A stretch of 64,000 nt of DNA from positions 1 through 64,000 of the forward strand of contig CAJJZP010000013.1 in the NCBI GenBank assembly GCA_905197665.1, read 5' to 3'. Below are positions 8,838-18,254 of this stretch, piece after piece; the stretch's first letter is position 1; each line of letters begins with the position of its first letter. The stretch is from an uncultured Collinsella sp. (GTDB lineage Bacteria > Actinomycetota > Coriobacteriia > Coriobacteriales > Coriobacteriaceae). Made by a program: the position numbers and the translations under genes. The notes below the pieces were generated by a model. It was given only the letters and a program-made list of their open reading frames with translations, had not been told where the DNA came from and did not search any database.

Positions 8838-11800
8838 ATGAAGATCAAGAACATGAACCGGGGCGTGCTTAGCAGGCTAGTTGCCGTCGCGGCGATTGCC
8901 CTTTGCTGCGTTATGGCGCTGCCAACGGTGGTGCATGCCGAGGACGTGCCCGAGAACACAAACGAATACCACATCAAAAACGCGAACGACTTTTTGGTGT
9001 ACGTGGCGCTTTCGCGTGAGCGCGATACGTCCGACTGGCGCGTTTATCTCGATAACGATATCGTGCTTAATGATGACGACATGAAGACCATTGTCTCGCA
9101 CACCGTTAAGCATCTGTCGTTTGGCAACAAGGAGCATCCGTTTAAGGGCGTGTTCGATGGTCAAAACCACACCGTTGAGGGCCTGAGCTACGATAAAGAC
9201 GCTTTTGACCCCGAGCGCGATACGGGATTTTTTGCCGAGACCAACGGTGCCACCATCAAAAACTTCCTGGTCAAGGACGCCAACGTGTGGGCGGACTTCC
9301 GCGGTGGCATTATCGTGGGCAAGGCCGTCAAAACGCGCTTCGAAAACGTTATGGTCATGGAGAGCACGCTGCACGTGACCTGCGCCAACAATGCTCTCAA
9401 CCTCATTACCAACGCAGGCTTTGAGGGCGGTCTCATCGCCGGCGAGCTCGACGGCTGCACCCTCTACAACTGCGAGGTTCGTGGCGGCCGTGCCGTCAAC
9501 AATACGACCTCGGGCGTGCAGGCGCTCGGCGGTGAGGGGCTGTATATGGCGGCGTTTGCCGGCTATGTTACAAATTCGACGATTGAGTACTGCCGCGTTA
9601 CACCTACGCGCAAGAAGGACGGCTCGATTGCCGCGAATGGCATGACCGACGTCACCAATAAGTACGACGTGGCTGTTGGCGCTCTGGGCGGCAACAACGT
9701 GTATGCCTCGGGTTTTGTGGGCTGCATGGCGGGTAACGCCAAGATTATCGACTGCTTCTCGACGGCGCAGTGCTACAGCTATGCCGCGTCGTACGTGGGC
9801 GTTGTCTCCGTGACGCGCGCATGGACGGGTGGCCTGGCGGGTCGTATTCTGACGGCCGAGGGCAACGAGCTCGTTCGCAGCCATTTTGCGGGTGACTTGA
9901 GCTCGCGTCAGTACAATCCCATCGCCGTGATCCCCATCATTCAAAACGATGTGAACCTGGGCGGTATTGCTGCGCGCGCCAACAAGGGTGACGCCACGGT
10001 TACCGAATGCTACTTTAAGCCGAGCGTGAGCCTAAACGGCAGCAGCCAGGGTACCGCGGCTGAGAAGAAGATCCCCTCTTTTGGCGGCGACGGTACCACC
10101 AAGGGCGACGGCTACGGCCCGTGGGACGACGGGCGCTACGCCACGCGCGAGCTGTGGGAGGAGCACGACTACGACTTCTGTGCCGGCACCATGCGCTCGA
10201 CCGCTAACGATGAGGCCCTGGGCGGTTCGCATGCCAACGAGTGGGCGATGGACTACAGACTGAATATCCCCGTGCATGGCCAGAGCGTTAAGGCGACGAT
10301 CGATTTTCCCGGTGCGGGTACCGCGACAATCGAGGCGACCAAACTCGGTATTGATCAGAAGACCTCGGATCCGTACGCCTTTGCCGTGAGCGCCGTGCTG
10401 GCGGGAACGGCCCAGGGCTTGGCCCAGGGCGATACATCGGTGACGTTTAGGCAGGATACTTCCGCAAAGCCTGAGGGTTTGACCGAGGAGAACGGCGGCT
10501 ACCGTTTTATGGGCTGGTTCCGCGAGCCCGATGTGCGTGTGAATCGAATTGAACAAGACAACAGCTGGTTTGACGGCAAGACCGATGCCGATGCCGTTAA
10601 GGCTGGCAAGCAGGTCCAGAAGAACGAAGCGCACGAGAAAACGTCGACCTATACCGCCGATAACGCGAAGGGGGCCGAGGCCTTTAAGGGCAACGACCTG
10701 TTTATTGCTTCGTACGAGGCGCAGGTGCTGTTCTATAACGTCAAGGGCAAGACGCTCTCGTGGCAGAGCGGCGAGGAGCACGACAAGTCGACGGATTGGT
10801 ACCGCTATGGTGTTAGCCTGACGCCGGCTGCCCCTGCGGACCGTGGCACTCTATCTGCCAGCGCCACCTTTATCGGTTGGACGACGAAGCCGAGCGGCGA
10901 GGAAGGGATGCATGGCGGCTATGCGGCCATTACCACGCCTGAGCTTGCCGAGCTAAAAAACGCCGGTGCGTTCTATCCTGCCGGCACCGAGATCACTGTG
11001 CTTGGCCCTACCGATTTTTATCCGGTGTACAGCGACTATGTGTCGAACATCATGACGGTGTTTGAGGGCAATGAGCAGGATGCAACCGACGATCAGACTC
11101 GGCGCGACGGTGTGGGCAAAACTGACGTTAAGGTTGAGACTGCCGAGGATGGCACCGGTGTGTACACGGTGCAGGTGTGCGACGTGTACAACAAACCTTT
11201 ATCTGAGGACGGTGCGCTGCCCGACGGCTACCGCTTCCTGGGTTGGTACGAAAACAAGGGAACCGAGGATGCCCCGCTCGAGGTGCGCGTAAGCCGCGAT
11301 CCCAGCTATACGCTCCCCGCCGATGTCGATTTAACCGCGCCGCATACCTACATCGCCCGCTTTGAGTACCGCGTGGATTATTACGTTCGGGCTTATACCA
11401 ACCATGAGTTTACGGACAGCAAGCTACTTTGTTCCGTTTGGAATCGCTATCAAACGCCCTTTGAGGAAAACGTCGGTAGTACCTTCGTGCGTGAAAACGT
11501 CGTCCACTGGGGCCCGGAGCATGTTGACCACGGTATAAAGGATAGTTATGAAACGTGTGGCACGCGCTTCACGAAGGAAACCCTTGTCGTGAGTCCCCTT
11601 AACGCGTACTCGCACAACGTTAAAAACGATACGGGAGCCGATACTCTAAAAAACCTCTATGCCGATACCGATTTTCCAGGCGCTGCAACGCTAAGCGATA
11701 CTTGGACTTCGGCTTCGCTGAACGTAACGGTCAAACCGGTGAATGATCGCTATCGCCTGAATTTCTGGACGCTTGAGCGCGATGGTGAATATTGGACATA

Positions 11801-14300
11801 TGTGAAAAATCCCATCGAGAGCATGGTGCGTACGGATAAGAAGTACTACGTTCGCGCGATGATTACCACGGACGTTAATTTCTACAACAAGGGCGATAAT
11901 GTCGTGAGGACTGCCACGCGGCGCTATGAGAGTAACTTGCTGCAGACCAAGGTGAACGGGGCGGATCCGACGTTCACGTATTACTACCCGCATGTTAATA
12001 AGTCGGTTAAAGTGGCCGAAAAGCCAGAAGATGGTGAGAAGGGATCGTATGAGAGCCCCCTGACCCTCGAAGCTTCCCCGACCGATGCCGACATGGCCGT
12101 GCCGGGCTATAAGTTCCTGGGCTGGATTTCGACCGCCGAGGTCCAGAAGGGTTCTGACGTCTGGAAGTATATCTACGATGTCAAGGGTGATTCCTTCACT
12201 ACTTCTGACCCGGATAAGGCCGAACCGTATCTGGTGAAACCAGATTTCAAGGTCACCCAGTACCAGGATGCCTATCCGGTGTACGCGAAGTACGATGTTA
12301 GGTACACCACCAACCTGTATCGCGCCGGTTTTAAGGGCACGGACAAGGTCAATGTGCCTAGGTACGACATCGATCCCGTTATCAACGCGGGCACCGACCC
12401 TGCTACGGCAACGGTGACCCCTGACGTCACGACTCCGGTTTATAAAGCAGGCGGTGAGCTGTATAAGTTGCAGAAGGTTGAGATCGAGCTTCCGAATGGC
12501 GAAGTTGAAGAGATCGAACCTAACGGCGATAACTCGTATTCCCATCAGGTGGAACCCGGCGGGGCCTATACATTTGTGGCGTACTATTCGCCGTTGGCGG
12601 TCGTGTACCATCTCAATGCCAAAGATGTTGACGGCAAAGTTGCTCAGCAAGGCGATATGCTCGGCAACCTTGATGGCGGCATCCCGAAGCCCACTTATGA
12701 CGTCAGCGCTATCGATAGGGATACAGGAGGTGCGTTCAACGCCTTCGTGGGCTGGACGGAAGCCAAGCCGGCACCTGGCAAGGGCTATGTCGCTTGGTCG
12801 GAGGGTATCCGCATGGTGAGTGCTTCTACCGTGGTCAGGGCCCCCATGGAGCTGTACCCGGTCTACCGTCCCAGCCTGGTTACCGTTCAATCGAACATCG
12901 ACTCAAATCTCGCGAATCCTGCTCTTGTCCGCGGTCTCGGCCGTACTGATTCCGGCGACCAGATTTCTCTTGAGGTCAAGGCTGTCAAGGAGGTTGTGGG
13001 CATTGACGGCACCAAGTACGACTTTGTCGGCTGGTCGCGCGACTACGAACCCGATGGCAAATACACCCTAATGACCGGTGACGATAAGTATCCCCTCGAG
13101 GGTAATGAGCCCTTTAAGAGCGTGACGTACACTGCGGTGTACAAGATCGCGCCGTATAAGGTTCGCTATCACGGTGTCGACGGGTCGGTCGTCTTTACGG
13201 CGACGGTCGACTCGGACGGCGAGCGCGCGACGGGCGCCGGCTTTGTCCATAACGTCGATGTTCCCAAGGTGGGTGAGAGCGGCAACCCGGTCTATGACAA
13301 CGACGGCAATCCCGAGATGGAGAAAAAGTCCGTGGCATACGACCCGGACGCCCACTCCAAGATCGTCGCGCTGCTCGATGAACAGACGACTACTAGCGGT
13401 GACGTACGTGAGCTCTTCCTGGAGTGGCGATATGTGCCTGCCGATGGCGATGCGAAGTCTTGGAATGAGTTTAAGGGCGAGCCGGTCAAGGGAGACATGG
13501 ACCTGTATCCCGTGACGTATCGTGTGACTGCCAACGACACATCCGATTCCACTAACCCTAAAACAATGACCGCGCGGCTTAAGTGGCTGCTCGATCCCAA
13601 CGCCGCCAACACAGTCGACAACAGTGCCGACCAGGCACCCTTTAAGGTCTGCTTTGCCGAGCCGTTTATGGGAACGCAGCTGACTGTTACCGTTAAGCGG
13701 GCGAGCTACGGTCCTGATGCGTCCATGACAGAGGAACCCGTTAACGACCAGTATGTCTCGCTCTACAGCTTGGGCTCGGGCAATGGCTCGTTCGACCTAG
13801 CCAATCGTCTGGAGTCCAAGAAGACGGGTGAAGGCGAACAGGGCCCCGGTAATGCCGTGTTCAAGTTCGCCCAGACTCACGCATTGACAATTGTAAAAAA
13901 GACCACCGATGCTAGTGCCATGGGACAGACATCCCGCTTTAAGGTGGCACGGAAGGCGTCGAAGGATTCTCTTGCCGAGACGCGCATGGTCGAAGTGAAG
14001 GTCGATAAAACGCAGCAGGAAAACGGCGAGACCTGGTATGTCGGCAGCGTGCAATTTTCTGCTCCGGCGGGCACCTATACCGTCGAGGAAGACACGGCTT
14101 GGGCATGGCGCTACCAGGGTGAGCTGAGCACGCCGGGTAAGGCTCCCGGCAAATCTGCCGAGCTGACGATTTCGTCTGCTTCGAGCGCAGGCGACGCCGT
14201 GGTGACGTGCGTTAACACGCGCGCGAAGGACAAATGGGTCGATGGTGGCTCGCGTGCCAAGAATGTTTGGGAAAACGGCACGCTAAGGAGGGAGGACTAG
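8838..14300 (+). CDS. Giant secreted repeat protein (adhesin-like, InlB B-type repeats, Cna-B-like end)
   Basis: The 1,820-residue protein has a classical signal peptide (AAIALCCVMALPTVVHAEDV). Residues about 60-450 resemble a GLUG/beta-helix region (GVFDGQNHTVEGLSY, then repeated GG and N-rich turns). From about 480 to 1,600 there are around nine diverged repeats with the signature GYRFLGW...YPVYxxY, the Listeria-Bacteroides (InlB B) repeat used in adhesins. Near 1,680-1,790 a beta-sandwich resembling prealbumin/Cna-B domains ends in VVTCVNTR. There is no LPxTG motif or C-terminal membrane helix, so attachment must be by partners, perhaps the neighbouring fibre proteins. Ribosome site GGAGG precedes the ATG. 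Target unknown. Confidence 0.8.
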   Translation: MKIKNMNRGVLSRLVAVAAIALCCVMALPTVVHAEDVPENTNEYHIKNANDFLVYVALSRERDTSDWRVYLDNDIVLNDDDMKTIVSHTVKHLSFGNKEHPFKGVFDGQNHTVEGLSYDKDAFDPERDTGFFAETNGATIKNFLVKDANVWADFRGGIIVGKAVKTRFENVMVMESTLHVTCANNALNLITNAGFEGGLIAGELDGCTLYNCEVRGGRAVNNTTSGVQALGGEGLYMAAFAGYVTNSTIEYCRVTPTRKKDGSIAANGMTDVTNKYDVAVGALGGNNVYASGFVGCMAGNAKIIDCFSTAQCYSYAASYVGVVSVTRAWTGGLAGRILTAEGNELVRSHFAGDLSSRQYNPIAVIPIIQNDVNLGGIAARANKGDATVTECYFKPSVSLNGSSQGTAAEKKIPSFGGDGTTKGDGYGPWDDGRYATRELWEEHDYDFCAGTMRSTANDEALGGSHANEWAMDYRLNIPVHGQSVKATIDFPGAGTATIEATKLGIDQKTSDPYAFAVSAVLAGTAQGLAQGDTSVTFRQDTSAKPEGLTEENGGYRFMGWFREPDVRVNRIEQDNSWFDGKTDADAVKAGKQVQKNEAHEKTSTYTADNAKGAEAFKGNDLFIASYEAQVLFYNVKGKTLSWQSGEEHDKSTDWYRYGVSLTPAAPADRGTLSASATFIGWTTKPSGEEGMHGGYAAITTPELAELKNAGAFYPAGTEITVLGPTDFYPVYSDYVSNIMTVFEGNEQDATDDQTRRDGVGKTDVKVETAEDGTGVYTVQVCDVYNKPLSEDGALPDGYRFLGWYENKGTEDAPLEVRVSRDPSYTLPADVDLTAPHTYIARFEYRVDYYVRAYTNHEFTDSKLLCSVWNRYQTPFEENVGSTFVRENVVHWGPEHVDHGIKDSYETCGTRFTKETLVVSPLNAYSHNVKNDTGADTLKNLYADTDFPGAATLSDTWTSASLNVTVKPVNDRYRLNFWTLERDGEYWTYVKNPIESMVRTDKKYYVRAMITTDVNFYNKGDNVVRTATRRYESNLLQTKVNGADPTFTYYYPHVNKSVKVAEKPEDGEKGSYESPLTLEASPTDADMAVPGYKFLGWISTAEVQKGSDVWKYIYDVKGDSFTTSDPDKAEPYLVKPDFKVTQYQDAYPVYAKYDVRYTTNLYRAGFKGTDKVNVPRYDIDPVINAGTDPATATVTPDVTTPVYKAGGELYKLQKVEIELPNGEVEEIEPNGDNSYSHQVEPGGAYTFVAYYSPLAVVYHLNAKDVDGKVAQQGDMLGNLDGGIPKPTYDVSAIDRDTGGAFNAFVGWTEAKPAPGKGYVAWSEGIRMVSASTVVRAPMELYPVYRPSLVTVQSNIDSNLANPALVRGLGRTDSGDQISLEVKAVKEVVGIDGTKYDFVGWSRDYEPDGKYTLMTGDDKYPLEGNEPFKSVTYTAVYKIAPYKVRYHGVDGSVVFTATVDSDGERATGAGFVHNVDVPKVGESGNPVYDNDGNPEMEKKSVAYDPDAHSKIVALLDEQTTTSGDVRELFLEWRYVPADGDAKSWNEFKGEPVKGDMDLYPVTYRVTANDTSDSTNPKTMTARLKWLLDPNAANTVDNSADQAPFKVCFAEPFMGTQLTVTVKRASYGPDASMTEEPVNDQYVSLYSLGSGNGSFDLANRLESKKTGEGEQGPGNAVFKFAQTHALTIVKKTTDASAMGQTSRFKVARKASKDSLAETRMVEVKVDKTQQENGETWYVGSVQFSAPAGTYTVEEDTAWAWRYQGELSTPGKAPGKSAELTISSASSAGDAVVTCVNTRAKDKWVDGGSRAKNVWENGTLRRED

Positions 14301-14301
14301 G

Positions 14302-14871
14302 ATGGGTAAGCGCAAGCAGATCGTCGCCCTCCTTGTCGGCGTTCTTCTTTTGGCTGGCGCTGCCGGCACCTTTGCGTGGCTTTCGGTTACGGGCGTGCTG
14401 GTCAACGAGTTTGGTTTTGGCTCGGTGAAGCCCTCGGTGGACGAGAAGCCCAATGGCAACGTGAAGAGTGACGTCACGATTACAAACAAGGGCTCGGCTC
14501 CGGCATACCTGCGTGCTGCGGTGGATATCTACTGGCAGGACCAGGATGGCGCGCGCCTGTGGGATGAGCCGGTTGCGGGAACGGACTACGTTATTGAGTG
14601 GGGCAACGTGTCCGATGCGTCTGCTTCCAACAGCGCCTCGTCTTGGGTTGCCGCGTCCGACGGATTCTACTATTGGACATCTTCCGTTGCGCCGATGGAC
14701 AAAACCGGCGTGCTCATCAAGAGCGTGACTGAGAGGAAGGCGGATGGCAAGAACCTGGTCGTCGACATTTCGACCCAGGCAATTCAGTCCACGCCCGATG
14801 ACGCAGTTACAGAGGCATGGGGCTGTACGGTCAAGGATGGCGTGCTGGTGCCGCCGCATGGGGGTGCGTAA
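14302..14871 (+). CDS. SipW-dependent secreted protein, third subunit
   Basis: The product has 189 residues. The N-terminus MGKRKQIVALLVGVLLLAGA runs into AGTFAWLSVTGVLVNEFGFG, a textbook SipW-cognate signal and first strand. The mature domain has SDVTITNKGSAPAYLRAAVD and DGFYYWTSSVAP, close in layout to the product of the gene at 8187. It ends with a short Pro/Gly tail and has no anchor. The ribosome site AGGAGGGAGG overlaps the end of the large repeat-protein gene, whose stop codon is only one base upstream, so translation is coupled. Probably a minor fibre or tip component; this is inference from position. Confidence 0.7.
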   Translation: MGKRKQIVALLVGVLLLAGAAGTFAWLSVTGVLVNEFGFGSVKPSVDEKPNGNVKSDVTITNKGSAPAYLRAAVDIYWQDQDGARLWDEPVAGTDYVIEWGNVSDASASNSASSWVAASDGFYYWTSSVAPMDKTGVLIKSVTERKADGKNLVVDISTQAIQSTPDDAVTEAWGCTVKDGVLVPPHGGA

Positions 14872-14873
14872 GC

Positions 14874-15572
14874 ATGGCTTTTCCGATTCGCAAAGACGCT
14901 ATGCGCGCCGTGCGCTGTGTGGTCGCGGTTGTTGCCTGTGTTGCCGCGCTTGCCGCGCCTGCCCGTGCGTTTGCCGATGCTCCCACGATTGCCTACGACG
15001 GAAATGCGCGTCAGCTGACGGTCTCGGGGGCGACGGACTCCTCGGGGGAGCCCGATCTGTTTTTGGCCTTTAAAGATCTGATGCCTGGCGATGTGCGTGA
15101 TCAGCAGATAGAGATTCGTGCCACGGGCGTAAAGTCCCAGGTGCGCGTGTTTGTGCGTGCCGTTGTCGATCACGAGACGGCACGCCTGCTGTCGCCCATT
15201 ACCCTAACGGCGTCGGCGGGCGATGGCTCTGCAGGTTGGCTCCAGACAGGAACACCGGGCAGCGTGTTCGCTTATCCCACGCAAATCGCCACGTTTACGA
15301 GCGATGGCAGCACGGTGCTTAATTTGCAGCTAAACGTTCCGACATCGGTGGGCAACGAGGTTGCCGACGCAAACAAGACCATTCGCTGGGAAATCACCGC
15401 CGAGGACGATGGCGAGAAGATCCCCATGCAGTCTGCTGACAGCAAGAAGCCCGGTTTGCTTGGTCTGGTGGCAACAGGCGACAACACGCTCACGTTGCTT
15501 TTGGTGTTGCTGACACTTGCAATCATCGCATTTATAGCCGCGCTTCTTTTGTCCCGGAGGGATAAGCGCTAG
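14874..15572 (+). CDS. Membrane-anchored surface protein ending the SipW locus
   Basis: This 232-residue protein has a signal peptide ending ARAFADAP and a beta-rich mature region (LFLAFKDLMPGDVRDQQIEI, then VRVFVRAVVDHET). At the C-terminus LLGLVATGDNTL is followed by a membrane helix (LLLVLLTLAIIAFIAALLL) and the basic tail SRRDKR. That is the architecture of a sortase substrate, but LVATG replaces LPxTG, so it may simply be membrane-anchored. MPGDxxxQxIxI-type sequence is common in anchor proteins of such loci. It is the only member with an obvious anchor, so it is the likely attachment point for the others. Its start lies 2 bases after the preceding stop. Confidence 0.65.
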   Translation: MAFPIRKDAMRAVRCVVAVVACVAALAAPARAFADAPTIAYDGNARQLTVSGATDSSGEPDLFLAFKDLMPGDVRDQQIEIRATGVKSQVRVFVRAVVDHETARLLSPITLTASAGDGSAGWLQTGTPGSVFAYPTQIATFTSDGSTVLNLQLNVPTSVGNEVADANKTIRWEITAEDDGEKIPMQSADSKKPGLLGLVATGDNTLTLLLVLLTLAIIAFIAALLLSRRDKR

Positions 15573-15645
15573 GTTCATCTTCTAAATGAAACGCCCTCCC
15601 GGGCGGCGGGCACGAAGTTCCCTGCTCTACAGTCCTGCGCAAGAC

Positions 15646-15668
15646 GAAGGCCACATTAAGTGGCCTTC
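15646..15668. terminator. Bidirectional terminator between convergent genes
   Basis: GAAGGCCAC (15646-15654) pairs with GTGGCCTTC (15660-15668) around a 5-base loop, with a T-rich stretch after it on the plus strand. It lies between the plus-strand surface locus ending at 15572 and the minus-strand gene ending at 15740. The A-rich left flank gives some T-run on the minus strand too. Confidence 0.7.
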
Positions 15669-15739
15669 TTTGCGTGCGGAACTCGCGATGAACCTTATAT
15701 GCCTCCGCTCGGACAGACGTTTCAGTTATGAGCGACCCG

Positions 15740-18040
15740 CTACTTGATCTTCGTCGTGCCCGGCGCCAGGTTGGGGTCGGTCTCGTTGGCCTCGGTCTGG
15801 AAGTGCTCCGTATAGACGTTCTTGCCGTCGCGGAACATCTCGTAGTACTGCATCTTGGCGTAATCCTCGCGCGCCTTGGTGGCGGCTGCGGCAGCGGCGT
15901 CGTCACCGGTGACGTTGGAGGAGAGCGCCCAGCGCAGGCTGGCGTCCTCGTAGCCCACCGAGTTGATGGCGGGCAGCGACTCGCGCAGCGTCATGTGCGC
16001 CTTCTGGTAGTCGGTCAGCGGTGCGCCGATCAGTTGCATGAGCTGAGTGGACAGGTAGTTGGTGGACAGGTCGTCGACCTCGCTCGTCTGGTCGCAGCCG
16101 GCAACGTCGTAGTTGGCCCAGATGATGTAGTCGGTCTGCCACAGACGCTCCTGGTGCGTGGCGTCGTCCTCGTTGGTAAACCACTTGTCATTGAACTTGG
16201 ACGGGAAGAACGGCTGGTGGTCGCCCCAGAACACCACGACCACCTTGCGGTCGAGCTTGCTTAAGGCGTTAAGGAAGTAGCGCAGCGCCTGGTCGGACTG
16301 CTCGATGCACGAGACATACTCGTCGACATCGGAGAGCGTGCCGTCCTCGACGGTCTTGGCGTCCAGGTCGGTCGTGTCGATGTTCAGGTGCATCTGCTTG
16401 TCGACCGGCAGCAGGCCCGTGTCGTAGCCCGAGTGGTTCTGCATGGTCACGTCGAAGATAAACTGCGGATCGGCGTTCTGGTCGAGCAGCTCAAGAATCT
16501 TGTCGTAGGTAGCCTGGTCGGTCACCATGCCGCGCAGGGTATCGGCTCCCTGGAAGTCGTTGATGGACAGGAACTGGTCAAAGCCAAAGTCCTTGTAGAC
16601 GTTCTCGCGGTTCCAGTTGGTCGCGTGGTTGGGGTGCATGGCCGTGGTGGAATATCCGAGCGACTTGAACTGCTCTGCCAGGTTCCCGGTCGTTTCCATG
16701 TTGTAGATGGTGTAGGGGTACACGCCCGAGCCCAGGTTGGCCATGGAGTTGCCGGTCATAAACTCAAACTCGGTATTGGCGGTACCGCCGCCGTAGGCGC
16801 TCACATAGAGCTTGCCGCGACTGAGGCAGTTGGACAGGCTCTTAAAGTACTGCGGGCCCTCGTAGCCGGCGCGCATGTTCTGGTAGATCGACAGATCCGA
16901 GAACGTCTCGTTCATGATGGCGATGACCGTGGGCTTCTCGCTGTCGAATTGCTCCTTTGCGGCGGTGCGCTCGTCACTCTTGGCGGCATCGGACTTGTCG
17001 TAGGCCTTGGCGTACTTTTTGAGCGTGGCCTTGGCGTCGTCGACGGAGTAGTCGGCGGGTTTGGGCGGCTTGATGGACTGTGCTGCACTAATAAAGGCAG
17101 GTAGATAGCCCTCGCGCCAGTAGCTCTCGAGCGGGCGCCAGGTGTAGACGGTGATGCCGAGGGTGTTGTAGTAGTCGATGAGCGTGACATGCGCGGTCAC
17201 GCCGCCCAGGCACAGCACCGCTACGAGCAGGTTGGTGAGCAGCATGCGCTTGGCGTTGGCGGCACCCTTCTGACGGTGCGGTGCCACCAGGCCGGCGTAC
17301 TCGCATAGCAGCATGGCGATGGCGGTAAAGCCCATGGACAGCACGCAGAACAGCGAGATGGAGAAGGTGTAGCCGTTGCCGGCGACCGCGGCGGCGGTGG
17401 AAATGGCCGAAAGGTCGCCCGGCTGGATGGGCATGGATTTAAACGTGATGACGAAGAACTCGGCAATGCCCAGGACAAAGAGGGCAAAGGCCAGGACGGC
17501 CGGAGCTGCGCCGTGGCGCTGGAATAGGAAGAACAAGCCGGTCATGAGCACGGTGATGATAGCCCACTCGAGCAGGATGCACAGGGGGTAGACCCAGGTA
17601 AAGTCGTGGTTGGATGAGACCTCCATGCCCAGCAGCGCAAAGACGCCGGCGAGCAGCAGGCACAGGACGGCGGCGACGAGCGGTTTGCCCACAAAGGCGC
17701 CGCGCAGACGGGCGAGCTTGCCGGTGGGAGCGGGGGCATCGGGCGCGGCAAACGCAAAGACGCGCGGGGCGATACGGTCGCGGGCGATGCTGGCCCAAGC
17801 GCAGCCGGTGAGGATGGCATTGGTCAGGATGAGCATCGCAAAGGCGAGCGGCTCGTTTTGGGCGACGAGGCCAATGGCGCCCCAAATGGTCAAAAAGAGC
17901 TGGAACAGGCCGAAGGCGACACTCCAGGCGATGGCGCCTTTGGCGACGGTGCCCGACTGTGCGCGAATGGCCTTGGCCTCGCGCAAGACAAGGTAGACGG
18001 TCGCCGCAAGACCGACGAGCGAGATGGCGGCAGCGAACAT
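15740..18040 (-). CDS. LTA synthase family protein (membrane phosphoglycerol transferase / sulfatase fold)
   Basis: This is a 766-residue polytopic enzyme. The N-terminal half has at least eight hydrophobic helices. From about residue 380 an extracellular alkaline-phosphatase/sulfatase domain begins with PTVIAIMNETFSDLSIY, whose Thr corresponds to the nucleophile of LtaS, and contains VVVFWGDHQPFFPSKF near its end for metal binding. Such enzymes move glycerol-phosphate or similar groups from phosphatidylglycerol onto lipid-linked glycans. The polymer in coriobacteria is not established, so the substrate is inferred. The ATG at 18040 is preferred over the one 15 bases upstream because the upstream ATG overlaps the GAGGAG ribosome site. 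It is larger than LtaS (about 650). Confidence 0.85.
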   Translation of the reverse strand: MFAAAISLVGLAATVYLVLREAKAIRAQSGTVAKGAIAWSVAFGLFQLFLTIWGAIGLVAQNEPLAFAMLILTNAILTGCAWASIARDRIAPRVFAFAAPDAPAPTGKLARLRGAFVGKPLVAAVLCLLLAGVFALLGMEVSSNHDFTWVYPLCILLEWAIITVLMTGLFFLFQRHGAAPAVLAFALFVLGIAEFFVITFKSMPIQPGDLSAISTAAAVAGNGYTFSISLFCVLSMGFTAIAMLLCEYAGLVAPHRQKGAANAKRMLLTNLLVAVLCLGGVTAHVTLIDYYNTLGITVYTWRPLESYWREGYLPAFISAAQSIKPPKPADYSVDDAKATLKKYAKAYDKSDAAKSDERTAAKEQFDSEKPTVIAIMNETFSDLSIYQNMRAGYEGPQYFKSLSNCLSRGKLYVSAYGGGTANTEFEFMTGNSMANLGSGVYPYTIYNMETTGNLAEQFKSLGYSTTAMHPNHATNWNRENVYKDFGFDQFLSINDFQGADTLRGMVTDQATYDKILELLDQNADPQFIFDVTMQNHSGYDTGLLPVDKQMHLNIDTTDLDAKTVEDGTLSDVDEYVSCIEQSDQALRYFLNALSKLDRKVVVVFWGDHQPFFPSKFNDKWFTNEDDATHQERLWQTDYIIWANYDVAGCDQTSEVDDLSTNYLSTQLMQLIGAPLTDYQKAHMTLRESLPAINSVGYEDASLRWALSSNVTGDDAAAAAATKAREDYAKMQYYEMFRDGKNVYTEHFQTEANETDPNLAPGTTKIK

Positions 18041-18254
18041 GCTGAGACTCCTCACAAACTTAAAACCTACGAAAGCGGGGGTTTACCCGATTGTTACCAA
18101 GATATGCGCTGCAATTGGTGGCTGCGCACAACAACCAGCCATATTAACGCGCACGTGTGGCGGTGTGGCGCAATGTAGTGGCGACCTGCGCGATAATGGA
18201 CGGGAATTACACGGAAACGTAAAGGCTTCTTAAAGAAATGGCGAGGATGAGGCG

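Noticed and set aside
8838..14300. Nucleotide-level tandem repeats in the giant adhesin gene
   Set aside because: The repeats are visible only at protein level; their DNA is too diverged to act as recombination repeats.
15500..15572. True LPxTG sortase signal at the end of the SipW locus
   Set aside because: The motif is LVATG, without Pro; noted as an unusual tail rather than a proven sorting signal.
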